NCBI RefSeq assembly: GCF_024437735.1
Contig: NZ_JANFQO010000007.1
Location: 62,001 to 126,000, forward strand
Source: Tahibacter harae
GTDB taxonomy: Bacteria; Pseudomonadota; Gammaproteobacteria; Xanthomonadales; Rhodanobacteraceae
Reading direction: 5' to 3'
DNA: 64,000 bases
The translations under genes and the position numbers were made by a program. The notes below the pieces were generated by a model. The model had not been told where the DNA came from. It made no database searches and worked only from the letters and a program-made list of their open reading frames with translations. Positions 18,123 to 30,329 of this stretch are shown here, in pieces (within the stretch, counting starts at the first letter, position 1; each line of letters starts with the position of its first letter).

Positions 18123-19988
18123 TCAGAACACCACGACGTCGGTATCGCTGAAATTCGCCGTGGTCACGAGCAGTTCGACAGCGACCGGTGCGGCGCATTC
18201 TTCACACCCGTAGACGCGCGAGACCGCATCCCCGCCCAGCAGCCGCGGCTGCGGAGCGCCGCCTGCGAAGGCCACCTCGGCCGCGGCGATGAAGAACGCG
18301 GTCTCGGACACGGCGATGCGCTCGCCAGGCTGCAGCAGCAGGCTGAAGCGGCGCGTTTCCGGCGCATTGGCCTGCGGCAGGTGGATGGGATAGACCGGCG
18401 TCTGCGGCATGGGGAAGGCATCGCCATTCAGCACGCGGCGCACCGGAAACAGCTGCAACGGACCCAGGCTGCGTTCGGCCCGCAGGCCCGCCTGGGCGGT
18501 CAGCGTGCGCGCCAGTCCCAGCCAGTGCTGCCGCGCCGGATCGGCACCGCCGGCGATCGCATCGCTGCGGCCGCAGGCCAGGCGCATCTCGATGGCGTAG
18601 TCGTGCAGCAGGTGGCGCGCATAGGCGCCGTGCACGCTGGGCGCGGCCTGGCTGCAGAGGAACTCGCCGCTGGCCCGCATGGCCCGCGCCGGCAGCAGCG
18701 GCAGACGCTGGGCAGCGGCGCCCGTGCCGGTCACATCGAACAGCGCGGCGAAATCGAAGGGCCAGTCGCCGCGGCGCAGATAGGCATTCGCCGCGAGCAG
18801 GCTGGCCAGGTTGAAGGCCAGCACCAGCCCGGTCAGCGCCGCGGCGCCGGCGCACCGCCAGCCGCGCGGCGCCGCAGCGCCGGCACCGCCGCCCAGCGCC
18901 GCCAGGCCCAGCGCAATGCCGCCGAGCGCGGCGATGCGCAGCGGCGTGGTCATGTAGTAGGTGGTCTGGGCGCGGATCAGGGCCGTGGTCAGCGCAATCG
19001 CGGCTATCGCCGCCAGCACCTGCAACGCCAGCGCCGCGCCGCCGGGTTGCCGGCGCAGCCGCCACAGTCCGGCGGCGGCGCCCAGCGGCAGCAGCGCGAG
19101 CAAGGTCAGCGCGACAGGCAGCAGTGCCCGCGGCAGGTTCAACATGTGCTGCAGCCAGTACAGCGCGCCGCCGAGCGCCGACTGGTACAGCACCTCCGGC
19201 AGGCTGGCCAGGTTGCCCGTGCTGCGGCCGTCGCTGAGATAGACGCCGCCGGCACGCAGGTCGGCGAAATCGTTGTTCCAGCTCCACAGCAGATACGGCA
19301 GCAAAGGCAGCAAGGCCAGCGCCGCAGCAACCAGCAGCGATTTCAGGCGCAGTTCCCGCCGCAGCGCCGTCGCCGCCAGCACGCCCAGCACCGGCCAGGC
19401 GAAACCGACGCTGCTCGGATGCGCATGCACTGCCAGCACCAGACCCAGCGCCATGCCCGCCAGGTATCGGGTGCGCGGCGCGCGGCGGTAGCGCAGCAGG
19501 CACACCAGCGTGGCCAGCAGCAGCGGCGCGGTGAGCACGTAATGCTGCGGCAGCAGCCATTCGAACGAACTCCAGGCCGGCAGCGCGAGCAGCACGGCCC
19601 AGAGCAGTCCCGTACCGCGGCTGTGCAGTTCCTTGCCCGCCAGATAGGCCAGCGGATACTGCAGCGCCGACAGCACGCCCAGCAGCAGCAGCACGCCCAG
19701 CCAGCTGCGCGTCAGCGCCAGCAGCGCGGCCAACAGCCAGTACCAGGCCGGTCCCAGGTGGATAGTCGCCGCCAGCACCGGCCCGGCCAGCGGCACCTCC
19801 TCGCCGTGCAGGAAACGCCAGGCGACGAAGATGTCGCGGGCCAGATCCAGATGCGTGGCCGCGTACGGCACGCGCGCCAGCGCCAGCAGTACCAGCACGG
19901 CCAGCAGCACATAGCCGGCGATGCGGCACGTGCGCGGCCTGGCCGGGGCGGCGTTCAGGCGGATTTCCGGGCCTGCAACTTTATCCAC
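18123..19988 (-). CDS. Polytopic GT-C-fold glycosyltransferase-like membrane protein
   Basis: The 621-residue product starts at GTG 19988 (GGAG upstream). It has about 10-12 hydrophobic helices within residues 20-420 and a soluble C-terminal domain (about 430-621). After the first helix comes the loop HLDLARDIFVAWRFLHGEEVPLAGP; an acidic pair in the first periplasmic loop is the hallmark of the GT-C superfamily (ArnT/PMT-like), which move sugars from polyprenyl phosphate donors. I cannot name the sugar or acceptor. It is only 19 bp upstream of recJ and so may be in that operon, or it may be an insertion between recJ and prfB. An unrelated polytopic protein cannot be excluded. Confidence 0.6.
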   Translation of the reverse strand: MDKVAGPEIRLNAAPARPRTCRIAGYVLLAVLVLLALARVPYAATHLDLARDIFVAWRFLHGEEVPLAGPVLAATIHLGPAWYWLLAALLALTRSWLGVLLLLGVLSALQYPLAYLAGKELHSRGTGLLWAVLLALPAWSSFEWLLPQHYVLTAPLLLATLVCLLRYRRAPRTRYLAGMALGLVLAVHAHPSSVGFAWPVLGVLAATALRRELRLKSLLVAAALALLPLLPYLLWSWNNDFADLRAGGVYLSDGRSTGNLASLPEVLYQSALGGALYWLQHMLNLPRALLPVALTLLALLPLGAAAGLWRLRRQPGGAALALQVLAAIAAIALTTALIRAQTTYYMTTPLRIAALGGIALGLAALGGGAGAAAPRGWRCAGAAALTGLVLAFNLASLLAANAYLRRGDWPFDFAALFDVTGTGAAAQRLPLLPARAMRASGEFLCSQAAPSVHGAYARHLLHDYAIEMRLACGRSDAIAGGADPARQHWLGLARTLTAQAGLRAERSLGPLQLFPVRRVLNGDAFPMPQTPVYPIHLPQANAPETRRFSLLLQPGERIAVSETAFFIAAAEVAFAGGAPQPRLLGGDAVSRVYGCEECAAPVAVELLVTTANFSDTDVVVF

Positions 19989-20007
19989 AAAGTCACTCCG
20001 CCGGCCG

Positions 20008-21738
20008 CTACAGCGGTTCGATATGGCGGATCAGCAGGCGCAGCCGCTCGCGCCCGTTCCAGTCGTCGATGCCGAGCTGGAAAGCCGCGCGCAGCCGCGC
20101 CGGCGGCGGGCTGCCCTGGTAGCCGCCGAACATCACCGCGGCCAGCGGCTCGCGGCAGCGCGCGTGGCGCAGGTTCAGGCGCAGGTGAGTCTCGCCCATG
20201 GTCTTCCAGTCGATCAGCTGGAATTCGTCGTCGAACAGCGGCTCGGGAAAGGCCTGGCCCCAGGGCCCGGCGAAGCGCAGCTGGCGCGCCAGTTCCAGGT
20301 CGTAGTCAGCCGCATCGAGACAACCGTCGGTGTGCAGCACCGGATCGAGCAGGGCCGCATCCAGCCGGCGCCGCGCGACCGCATCGAAGGCGGCGGCGAA
20401 ATCGTGCAGGCGTGCCATAGAAAGGCTCAGCCCCGCGGCCATGGCATGGCCGCCGAAGCGCTGGATCAGGCCGGGTTCGCGCGCATCGACTTCGGCCAGC
20501 GCGTCGCGCAGGTGGAAGCCGGCGATGGAACGGCCCGAGGCCTTGATTTCGTCGCTGCCCTCGCCGGCCGGCGCGCAGGCAATCACCGGCCGGTGCAGGC
20601 GCTCCTTGAGCTTGGATGCGACCAGCCCGACCACGCCCACATGCCATTCCGGCTCGAACAGCACCACGCCCAGCGGCAAGGTGTCGGCGCCGTGGCGCGC
20701 GAGGTATTGCGCCACGGTAGCCTCGCCCTGCTCCACCATCTGTGCCTGCAAATCGCGCCGTTCGGCGTTAATCGCCGACAAGGTATCGGCCAGCTCGCGC
20801 GCGCGGCGCGGCTCGTCGCAGAGCAGGCAGGCTATGCCCAGGCGCATGTCGTCCAGGCGTCCGGCTGCGTTGATGCGCGGCCCCAGCGCGAAACCGAGAT
20901 CGCCGGCGCACAGCGTGGCCGCATTGCGCTTGCTCGACTCGATCAGCGCGGCCACGCCGGCGCAGGCCAGGCCGGCACGGATGCGGCGCAGGCCGGCTTC
21001 GACCAGGATGCGGTTGTTGTAGTCCAGCGGCACCAGGTCGGCCACCGTGCCCAGCGCGACCAGGTCCAGCAAGGTGGACAGATCCGGTTCGGCACGCCCG
21101 GCGAACCAGCCGCTGCCGCGCAGGCGCGCGCGCAGCGCCAGCAGCACGTAAAACATCACGCCGACGCCGGCCAGGGCCTTGCTGGGAAAACCGTCGCCGT
21201 CGAGATTCGGATTGACCAGGGCCGCGGCGGCGGGCAGCGCATCGCCGGGCAGATGATGGTCGGTGACGATGACGGCGATGCCGTGCGCGTTCGCCGCGGC
21301 TACACCTGCATGCGCGGCGACGCCGTTGTCGACGGTGAGGATCAATTGCGGCCGGCGCGGCAGCAGTTCCTCCACCAGCGCCGGACTCAGCCCGTAGCCG
21401 TGGGTGAACCGGTTCGGCACCTGGAAATCCACCTCGGCCGCGCCGAGCAGGCGCAGGCCGCGCACGGCGACCGCGGTGCCGGTGGCGCCGTCGGCATCGA
21501 AATCGCCGACAACGACGATGCGCTGCTGCTGGCGCAGCGCCTGTTCCAGCAGTTCGCAGGCGCGCTCCATGCCGCCAAGCTGCTGCGGCGCGAGCAGATG
21601 CGCCAGACGGTGTTCGACCTCGCGCGCCGCGGCGATGCCGCGCGCGGCGTAGATGCGGCGCAGCACCGGATGCATGCCCTCGGGCCAGCCGTCGTCAACG
21701 GCGGCGGCCTCGCGGCGCACGATGCGCCACGGTCTCAT
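20008..21738 (-). CDS. recJ: Single-stranded-DNA-specific exonuclease RecJ
   Basis: RecJ degrades single-stranded DNA 5' to 3' in recombination and repair. The 576-residue product starts at ATG 21738, overlapping the rpfE-like stop by ATGA. Motifs in order: the DHH phosphoesterase VVVGDFDADGATGTAV (motif I), LILTVDNGV, VIVTDHHLPG (DHH motif III), NPNLDGDG, and ALGTVADLVPL (motif IV). The DHHA1 nucleic-acid-binding part holds SGRSIAGFHLRDAL and RFGGHAMAAGLSL near residue 430. The C-terminal OB fold spans about 460-576. Length and motif order are standard, with nothing missing. Confidence 0.96.
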   Translation of the reverse strand: MRPWRIVRREAAAVDDGWPEGMHPVLRRIYAARGIAAAREVEHRLAHLLAPQQLGGMERACELLEQALRQQQRIVVVGDFDADGATGTAVAVRGLRLLGAAEVDFQVPNRFTHGYGLSPALVEELLPRRPQLILTVDNGVAAHAGVAAANAHGIAVIVTDHHLPGDALPAAAALVNPNLDGDGFPSKALAGVGVMFYVLLALRARLRGSGWFAGRAEPDLSTLLDLVALGTVADLVPLDYNNRILVEAGLRRIRAGLACAGVAALIESSKRNAATLCAGDLGFALGPRINAAGRLDDMRLGIACLLCDEPRRARELADTLSAINAERRDLQAQMVEQGEATVAQYLARHGADTLPLGVVLFEPEWHVGVVGLVASKLKERLHRPVIACAPAGEGSDEIKASGRSIAGFHLRDALAEVDAREPGLIQRFGGHAMAAGLSLSMARLHDFAAAFDAVARRRLDAALLDPVLHTDGCLDAADYDLELARQLRFAGPWGQAFPEPLFDDEFQLIDWKTMGETHLRLNLRHARCREPLAAVMFGGYQGSPPPARLRAAFQLGIDDWNGRERLRLLIRHIEPL

Positions 21739-22679
21739 GCGCGCAGCGGACGCACGCGGCGCCAGAAGCGCCAGCGATGGCCGGGCCTGACCACGGCGCG
21801 CTCGCCGCTGGCCAGGTACAGGCGCAGTTCGGCGACGCGCTTGCTGCCGAGCGCGTTTTCCGCCAGCGGCAGCCAGTGCGCGCCCAGTTCGCCCAGGGAC
21901 TGGGCATCGTCGAGATCGATCAGGGTATGCCCGTCGAAGCCGGCCAGCTCGCCCGGTCTGGGCGCGACCACGGCGACCTTGGCCCGCGCCGCCAGCGCCG
22001 CCAGGGCCTCGTCGCGGCTCAGCACGCGGCTGAGCGGGCTCTTGACCCAGTCCGGCAGGCTGCCCGCGCCCCAGAACCACAGGCTGTTGACCGGCAGCTG
22101 GCCGCGCGCGGCGCGCTGCTGGTTGAGCGGATGGTTGTGCAGCACGATCTGCGCTTCGTTGAGCAGGCTGCGCCAGCGCCGGCCTTCATCGCCCTCGGGC
22201 AGGTGCAGGCGCAGATCGTCGCCGAGGGCCTGTTCCGGCGGCACGAACGCGGGCAGCTTCGCGCCGGTCGGCGCGCGCAGATACCAGCGCGACGGCCGCG
22301 CGGCGTCGATGGGAAAGCCGCTGTCGCCGAACAGCGGCTTGAGCGGGCGCAGCAGTTCGGCGCAATCCTCGGCGCTGAGGCCCAGCTCGCCGCAGGCGAG
22401 CATGCGCGCGGTGGCCATGTCGGCGCGCACATGGGCCGGATCGGCGCGCAGCCAGGTGAAGCCGGCGGCATCGCCGCAGTCGGCCTGGCGCGTCAGCGCC
22501 GCGACCGGGATGCGCGTGCCGGCAAACTGGAAAAATTCACGAATGACGGTTTCGCGGCCGACGGCGGCGGCCGGCAGCGCATCGCCGCGGGTGAACCAGC
22601 GCGCCAGCGGCGCGCCGGCGAGGCGGCTGTCGGCGGCCAGGCGTACGCGCGGCGGCAGCAGCAGCGACAGTATGTTCAT
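21735..22679 (-). CDS. rpfE: RpfE-like protein (recJ-linked conserved protein)
   Basis: The 314-residue product occupies the position between greA and recJ where Xanthomonas and Xylella carry rpfE. From its position and features (HVRADMATARM, NSLWFWGAGSLP, WYLRAP) I assign it to that family, which databases often label 'phosphoglycerate mutase' without biochemical proof. RFHVxAD-like and GxWFWGGG-like elements are its only landmarks; no signal peptide or membrane helix is seen. rpfE mutants in Xanthomonas have modest effects on extracellular enzymes, but the molecular function is unknown. Transcription is coupled to recJ (overlap of four bases). The symbol rests mainly on synteny. Confidence 0.75.
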   Translation of the reverse strand: MNILSLLLPPRVRLAADSRLAGAPLARWFTRGDALPAAAVGRETVIREFFQFAGTRIPVAALTRQADCGDAAGFTWLRADPAHVRADMATARMLACGELGLSAEDCAELLRPLKPLFGDSGFPIDAARPSRWYLRAPTGAKLPAFVPPEQALGDDLRLHLPEGDEGRRWRSLLNEAQIVLHNHPLNQQRAARGQLPVNSLWFWGAGSLPDWVKSPLSRVLSRDEALAALAARAKVAVVAPRPGELAGFDGHTLIDLDDAQSLGELGAHWLPLAENALGSKRVAELRLYLASGERAVVRPGHRWRFWRRVRPLRA

Positions 22680-22743
22680 GCGACTCCCTCCGCCGGCTCA
22701 CCGGCCGCGGCGGCGGAACCGCGCCGCCGCGCCGGGTGCCGCA

Positions 22744-23216
22744 TCAATCGTAGCGGACTGCCGTGATCTCGTAGCGCTTGACGCCGTTGGGCGCCTGGAA
22801 CTCGAAGGAATCGCCCTGGCTCTTGCCGATCAGCGCGCGCGCGATGGGCGAGCTGACTGCGATCAGGCGCTGCTTGATGTCGGCTTCGATGTCGCCGACG
22901 ATCTGGTAGGTGACCTGGTCGCCCGAATCCTCGTCCTCCAGCTCCACCGTCGCGCCGAACACGATGCGCGGCGCCGCTGCCAGCTTGGCCACGTCGATGA
23001 CCTCGGCATAGCTCAGCGTGGCTTCCATTTCCTGGATGCGGCCCTCGACGAAGCCCTGCTGCTCGCGTGCGGCGTGGTACTCGGCGTTTTCCTTGAGGTC
23101 GCCGTGGGCGCGCGCTTCGGCGATGGCTTCGATGATGCGCGGGCGGTCTACGGTCTTGAGCTTCTCCAGCTCGTCGCGCAGGCGCTCGGCGCCCTTGAGG
23201 GTCAGTGGCGGACGCT

Positions 23217-23220
<4 letters not shown>
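22744..23220 (-). CDS. greA: Transcription elongation factor GreA
   Basis: GreA stimulates transcript cleavage in backtracked RNA polymerase. The 158-residue protein has the N-terminal coiled coil with the conserved acidic tip ([22 protein letters not shown] and E in the hairpin loop) and the C-terminal FKBP-like domain ([35 protein letters not shown]). Its start overlaps the carB stop by ATGA. It matches the family length. The order carB-greA-rpfE-recJ is conserved in Xanthomonadales. Confidence 0.97.
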
Positions 23221-26427
<3,207 letters not shown>

Positions 26428-26444
<17 letters not shown>

Positions 26445-26763
26445 TGTCGTCTCCGGCGGAAGCTTCAGTTTCGGTCAGGACTTCGACGTCCTTGACCGAG
26501 CTGCTGGGAATATCGAGTTCTACGCCGCCGTCGGCCGGGCTCAGCCGCAGCCGCAGGGCGGTCTGGGTATGGCGCACCAGGGTTCCGGCGCGGCGCGAGC
26601 CCAGGGTGGTGCGTACCACGATCTGGGCGCCCACGTGGTTGCCCAGCTGGGCGTAGCTGACCACTTCGACCACGCGCACGCGGCCGGCGGCGAACACGAC
26701 GGCGCTGGCCAGGCTCAGACCGGCCAGCACCGCGATGCGGCGCATCAGGGAAAAACCGTTCAT
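26428..26763 (-). CDS. Small exported protein between carA and carB
   Basis: The 111-residue product starts at ATG 26763 ([15 protein letters not shown]...SAVVFA) with a signal peptide. The mature part ([35 protein letters not shown]) has a repeated basic/beta pattern ending with [16 protein letters not shown]-like sequence. A gene at this site, between carA and carB, is present in Xanthomonas genomes as I recall, where it is also uncharacterised. It overlaps carB by 17 bp and starts eight bases after carA. The function is unknown; a link to carbamoyl-phosphate metabolism through position is only suggestive, because it is exported. Confidence 0.8.
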
Positions 26764-26771
26764 GGCCGGAC

Positions 26772-27911
26772 TCAGGCGGCCGCGCGCTGGCGCGACTGCA
26801 TCATGTGGATGAAGGGATCGAACAGCGCGATCACGTCCTGCGGACCCGGGCTGGCTTCCGGATGGCCCTGGAAGCTGTAGGCCGGCGCGTCGGTCAGCGC
26901 AATGCCCTGCAGCGAGCCGTCGAACAGCGAACGGTGGGTGGGCTTGACGTTGGCCGGCAGGGTGGCCTCGTCCACGGCGAAACCGTGGTTCTGGCTGGAG
27001 ATCATGACCCGGCCGCTGGCAATGTCGATCACCGGATGGTTGGCGCCGTGGTGGCCGAACTTCATCTTCAGCGTCTTCGCGCCGCTGGCCAGGCCGAGCA
27101 GCTGGTGGCCCAGGCAGATGCCGAACAGCGGCAGGCGCGCAGCGACGAATTCGCGGATCGCGGCGATGGCGTAATCGCAGGGCTCCGGATCGCCCGGGCC
27201 GTTGGAGAGGAACACGCCGTCGGGCTTGAGCGCGAGCACCTCGGCCGCCGGCGTCTGCGCCGGCACCACGGTGATGCGGCAGCCGCGGTCGGCGAGCAGG
27301 CGCAGTATGTTGTGCTTGATGCCGAAGTCGTAGGCGACGACGCGGAAGCTGGCCGGACGCTGGGCGAAGGCCATGCCGTCGAGGTCGTAGCTGCCTTCGG
27401 TCCACTCGTAGCTGCGCGCCGTGCTGACCACCTTGGCCAGGTCCATGCCCTTGAGGCCGGGGAAGGCGCGGGCCGCGGCCAGCGCGGCTTCGGCGTCGAT
27501 GGTGGCACCGGCGACGATGCAGCCGTTCTGGGCGCCGCCGTCGCGCAGGATGCGGGTCAGGCGGCGGGTGTCGATATCGCTGATCGCCACCAGGTTGTGG
27601 CGGCGCAGGTAAGCGTCGAGAGTCTCGCTGGAACGCCAGTTGCTCGCGAGCAGCGGCAGGTCGCGGATCACCAGGCCGGCGGCGGCGACGCTGGTGGATT
27701 CCACGTCGACCGGATTGCAGCCGGTATTGCCGATGTGCGGATAAGTCAGCGTGACGATCTGGCGCGAGTAGGAAGGATCGGTGAGGATTTCCTGGTAGCC
27801 GGTCAGCGCGGTGTTGAACACCACCTCGCCGGTCGTCATGCCTTCTGCGCCTATGCCAATGCCATGGAACAGGCTTCCGTCGGCGAGGGCAAGGAGTGCT
27901 GGCAGTGTCAT
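26772..27911 (-). CDS. carA: Carbamoyl-phosphate synthase small subunit (glutaminase)
   Basis: CarA hydrolyses glutamine and channels ammonia to CarB. The 379-residue product has the CarA-specific N-terminal domain (about 1-180; [21 protein letters not shown]) and a class I glutamine amidotransferase domain with the nucleophile Cys in [12 protein letters not shown] and the His-Glu pair in [20 protein letters not shown] (oxyanion region) is present as [11 protein letters not shown]. It is the first gene of the carA-orf-carB-greA block. The 428-bp region upstream holds its probable leader. Confidence 0.98.
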   Translation of the reverse strand: MTLPALLALADGSLFHGIGIGAEGMTTGEVVFNTALTGYQEILTDPSYSRQIVTLTYPHIGNTGCNPVDVESTSVAAAGLVIRDLPLLASNWRSSETLDAYLRRHNLVAISDIDTRRLTRILRDGGAQNGCIVAGATIDAEAALAAARAFPGLKGMDLAKVVSTARSYEWTEGSYDLDGMAFAQRPASFRVVAYDFGIKHNILRLLADRGCRITVVPAQTPAAEVLALKPDGVFLSNGPGDPEPCDYAIAAIREFVAARLPLFGICLGHQLLGLASGAKTLKMKFGHHGANHPVIDIASGRVMISSQNHGFAVDEATLPANVKPTHRSLFDGSLQGIALTDAPAYSFQGHPEASPGPQDVIALFDPFIHMMQSRQRAAA

Positions 27912-27970
27912 GCGGTCGCCTTATGCGTAGTGGCCCGGCACCTTGCCAATATCAGGTGCGCGAAAACCCG

Positions 27971-27991
27971 CGGACTGGCTCTACCAGTCCG
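27971..27991 (-). promoter_or_regulatory. Hairpin in the carA leader
   Basis: CGGACTGG (27971-27978), five-base loop, CCAGTCCG (27984-27991) form a perfect 8-bp stem 60-80 bases upstream of the carA start codon. carA leaders are regulated by arginine and pyrimidines in many proteobacteria; whether this hairpin takes part is not known. Confidence 0.4.
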
Positions 27992-28061
27992 TGGATTCGG
28001 GCGAAAAGGGAATCGAGGCGAGGCGCGATTTTAGGGCGCGGCGGGCTGGGTGTCCACTGTG

Positions 28062-28093
28062 GCCGGGAGCCGGGAGTCGCGATCCGGGATTGG
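28062..28093 (+). repeat. GGGATTC-type intergenic repeat, single copy
   Basis: GCCGGGAGCCGGGAGTCGCGATCCGGGATTGG is an imperfect example of the CGGGATT heptad repeat seen at two other places in the window (42916 and 55554). It lies in the non-coding region upstream of carA. Confidence 0.5.
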
Positions 28094-28339
28094 AAAAAGC
28101 ACGGCGCGGTCCTGTTTGCCGGCCTGTTCTGCGCGGATTACCGTGGTGAAATCCGCACCGCATTTGCAGCGCAGCAAGCCTTGCAGTGCGCTGAAACACG
28201 CAATGGCGGCAGATTCTTTTTCCCGCGCGCGGCGCCGGCTGCGCCTGGCGCCGCGTTCGCCTCGACCCACCGCCGTCGTTTGCAATGCGACGAATGTCCT
28301 GTCCGCCGATTCAGCTGCCATCCGACCGGAGCCGCACGC

Positions 28340-28663
28340 ATGCAAACCTTGTCGCCATCCGCCGCCAGCGTTCCGGCCCGCGGCAGCCTGCTCGCCGGCA
28401 CCGGCCTGGGCCTGGGCGTGCTGCTGGGCGGCTATTTCCTGCTGTGGCAGGTTGCGCCCAGCCTGCAGGAAACCTTGCCCGCACTGCTTTTCCTGGTACT
28501 GCCCTGGCTGGGCCTGGGCGGACTGGCCGTGTTCCTGCTGCGCGAAGGCCGCTCCCGCACGGCGCTGGGGCTGGGTGTGGCCGGGCTGATCGTGCTCGGC
28601 ATCGTGGCGCTGCTGATCGGGCTGGTGTGGTTGCTGTTCGCCAACAGCAACGGCTGGCATTGA
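28340..28663 (+). CDS. Small polytopic membrane protein A
   Basis: The 107-residue product starts at ATG 28340, with GGAG nine bases upstream. It has three hydrophobic segments: about 21-40 (GTGLGLGVLLGGYFLLWQVA), 46-66 (LPALLFLVLPWLGLGGLAVFLL), and 74-103. It shares spacing and phrases such as LGGYF, LPxLxLGxxAxFxxRRS and a final LFA with the gene 135 bp downstream, so the two are paralogues. No domain is recognised. It lies between carA and dapB. A role in envelope or transport is not supported beyond membrane location. Confidence 0.75.
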   Translation: MQTLSPSAASVPARGSLLAGTGLGLGVLLGGYFLLWQVAPSLQETLPALLFLVLPWLGLGGLAVFLLREGRSRTALGLGVAGLIVLGIVALLIGLVWLLFANSNGWH

Positions 28664-28752
28664 ACCTGCGCCGCGTCCACGCACACGTTTTTCCGCGGTG
28701 CCCACGCAATGCGGCGCTAGTGCGTTTGGCTGCGCGTGGGCATCGTCAGGCG

Positions 28753-28776
28753 GGCGGGGCCGTTTCCGGCCCCGCC
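28753..28776 (+). promoter_or_regulatory. Strong hairpin between the two small membrane-protein genes
   Basis: GGCGGGGCCG (28753-28762), loop TTTC, CGGCCCCGCC (28767-28776) is a perfect 10-bp GC stem that ends about 6 bases before the ribosome site of the second gene (GGAGAGG, 28782-28788). There is no T-tract. It may act as a partial terminator or mRNA-stability element. Confidence 0.6.
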
Positions 28777-28797
28777 GGCCTGGAGAGGAACCGCACA

Positions 28798-29115
28798 ATG
28801 GATAACCCGTCCGCATCCGGCACCTCCCTGGCGCAGCGCGGTGGCGTGGGACGCGATATCTGGCTGGGCCTGCCCATACTGCTGGGCGGCTATTACTTCG
28901 CGGCGAAGTTCGCGGCCGGTTCGGCATCGTGGTGGGAAAACCTGATCTATGTGAGCCTGCCCTTGCTGGCGCTGGGCGTGTTCGCTGCCGGCTTCGGCGC
29001 GAGCAGACGCTCCACGGTCTTCGGGCTTTTTCTGGCGGCCGTTGTGCTGCTGGCGCTGGTGATCGCGTTCTGGCTTGTGGCCGTGCTGTTCGCCGACCCG
29101 GCGCAGCATCACTGA
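28798..29115 (+). CDS. Small polytopic membrane protein B
   Basis: The 105-residue product begins MDNPSASGTSLAQ at ATG 28798, ten bases after GGAGAGG. Three membrane segments are seen (about 22-40, 46-66, 73-99). It is paralogous to the preceding gene (GLPILLGGYYFAAKFAAGS, LPLLALGVFAAGF, FGLFLAAVVLLALV). The pair may encode a two-subunit membrane unit. It is convergent with dapB, 126 bp away. No functional family is recognised. Confidence 0.75.
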   Translation: MDNPSASGTSLAQRGGVGRDIWLGLPILLGGYYFAAKFAAGSASWWENLIYVSLPLLALGVFAAGFGASRRSTVFGLFLAAVVLLALVIAFWLVAVLFADPAQHH

Positions 29116-29240
29116 CATCCGGCGCGACGCCGGCTGTCCCGGCTGCGCACGGCATTGGAATCGGACCCGTGACCTCCCGCAGCCGGCGCGCAACCAAACA
29201 TCGGCATCGGCACTGCGCAGGAAAGCCCGCTACGCTGCGC

Positions 29241-30059
29241 CTAGCCGCAATCGCCGAGAATATCGTCCATGCCGTAGCTGCCCGGCGGCGCCGCCGCCAG
29301 CCGGCGCGCCGCCAGCAGCGCGCCGCGGGCGAAGATGTCGCGATTGGCGGCACGGTGGGTGAATTCCACGCGCTCGTCCTCGCTGGCGAACAGCACCGTG
29401 TGCTCGCCGATGACGTCGCCGCCGCGCAGGGCGTGGAAGCCGATCTGCCCCGCCGGGCGCGCGCCGGTCTGGCCGCTGCGGCCATGTGCGGCCACTTCGG
29501 CCAACCCTACGCCGCGGCCTTCGGCCACGGCCTGGCCCAGACTCAGCGCCGTACCCGAAGGCGCGTCGGCCTTGCGCCGGTGGTGCATCTCGACGATCTC
29601 GCAGTCCCAGTCCGGCAGCACCTTCGCGGCCATGCGCGAGAAGCGCAGCATCAGCGCGATACCCAGGCTGAAATTCGAGGCCCACAGCACCGGAATCCGC
29701 TCGGCCGCGCGGCGCAGCGCGGCGAACTGGGCCTCGTCCAGCCCGGTGGTGCCGCTGATGAAGGCCGCGCGGCGTTCCAGCGCCAGCGCCAGGGCGCCGT
29801 CGAAGGCCTGCGGACCGCTGAAATCGATCAGCGCCTGCACCTCGGTTTCCGGATCCAGTGCCGCGCGGAATTCCAGATCCGCCGTCTGCGCGCCCAGGAT
29901 GCGCTGCAGGGGCACATCCACCAGTCCCGAGCCCGGCCGCACCAGAGCCGCACTGATGCGCACGCCGCCCTGCCCCGGCGCCGCACGCAGAATCGCCTGT
30001 CCCATGCGTCCCGCGGCGCCGTGGACGGCGACAGAGACGGGTGATACGGCTTCGGTCAT
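29241..30059 (-). CDS. dapB: 4-hydroxy-tetrahydrodipicolinate reductase
   Basis: DapB catalyses the NAD(P)H reduction step of lysine/meso-diaminopimelate synthesis. The 272-residue product starts at ATG 30059. The N-terminal nucleotide-binding loop is VAVHGAAGRMGQAI, and the C-terminal substrate domain holds the family signature EMHHRRKADAPSGTAL (HHxxKxDAPSGTAL). GRSGQTGARPAGQIGFHALRGGDVIGEH matches the tetrahydrodipicolinate-binding region. Length is usual. dapB downstream of carA on the same strand is part of the conserved Xanthomonadales order; here two small membrane-protein genes are interposed. Confidence 0.97.
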   Translation of the reverse strand: MTEAVSPVSVAVHGAAGRMGQAILRAAPGQGGVRISAALVRPGSGLVDVPLQRILGAQTADLEFRAALDPETEVQALIDFSGPQAFDGALALALERRAAFISGTTGLDEAQFAALRRAAERIPVLWASNFSLGIALMLRFSRMAAKVLPDWDCEIVEMHHRRKADAPSGTALSLGQAVAEGRGVGLAEVAAHGRSGQTGARPAGQIGFHALRGGDVIGEHTVLFASEDERVEFTHRAANRDIFARGALLAARRLAAAPPGSYGMDDILGDCG

Positions 30060-30120
30060 GGCGGACGCTCGCAGTCGGGAAGACAGGATTGTTCCAGCTG
30101 CGTGGTGGCGCGTGAAGTGA

Positions 30121-30145
30121 AGGTTGGGGATTGGAGGTTGGGTAT
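30121..30145 (+). repeat. Degenerate GGGATT-type repeat upstream of dapB
   Basis: AGGTTGGGGATTGGAGGTTGGGTAT is a weakly matching copy of the GGGATT heptad seen elsewhere in the window. It lies in the 270-bp gap upstream of dapB. Confidence 0.35.
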
Positions 30146-30292
30146 CGCCGCGGTGCGGCAGGCCGGGCGCGCGGGCTCGACCGGCGATCCGGGCCGCAGG
30201 CCTGGCGCCGATCGCCGGCCCGTCGCGCGTGTTACGCATCGGGCCGGTGCTGCGGCAGCGGCCCCTTCCGATTCGATGAAGCGGATTTCCGC

Positions 30293-30318
30293 ACGCCGCC
30301 CGCGGCTGCGGGCGGCGT
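30293..30318 (-). terminator. GC-rich hairpin downstream of the secreted PPC-like gene
   Basis: ACGCCGCCCGC, loop GGCT, GCGGGCGGCGT form an 11-bp perfect stem beginning 11 bases after the stop of the 30330 gene on the minus strand. The expected U-tract on that strand is missing, so termination is likely only partial or helped by other factors. Confidence 0.5.
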
Positions 30319-30329
30319 TTCAGGCGGGA

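Larger units (their letters stand above)
27912..28339. other. 428-bp divergent intergenic region upstream of carA
   Basis: This gap lies between carA (minus) and a small membrane-protein gene (plus). It carries a perfect hairpin at 27971-27991 in the carA leader and a GGGATTC-type repeat near 28062. No protein gene is supported; overlapping frames on both strands have no recognisable content. Confidence 0.6.

Noticed and set aside
27912-28339. Possible small gene upstream of carA
   Set aside because: The open frames here are short, overlap each other on both strands, lack ribosome sites and have no membrane or domain pattern. The hairpin and repeat better describe the stretch.
28285-29115. 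Single long plus-strand frame joining the two small membrane-protein genes
   Set aside because: The frame runs through the hairpin between two good ribosome sites, and both products have independent starts and clear paralogy; a fusion would break the first gene's frame.
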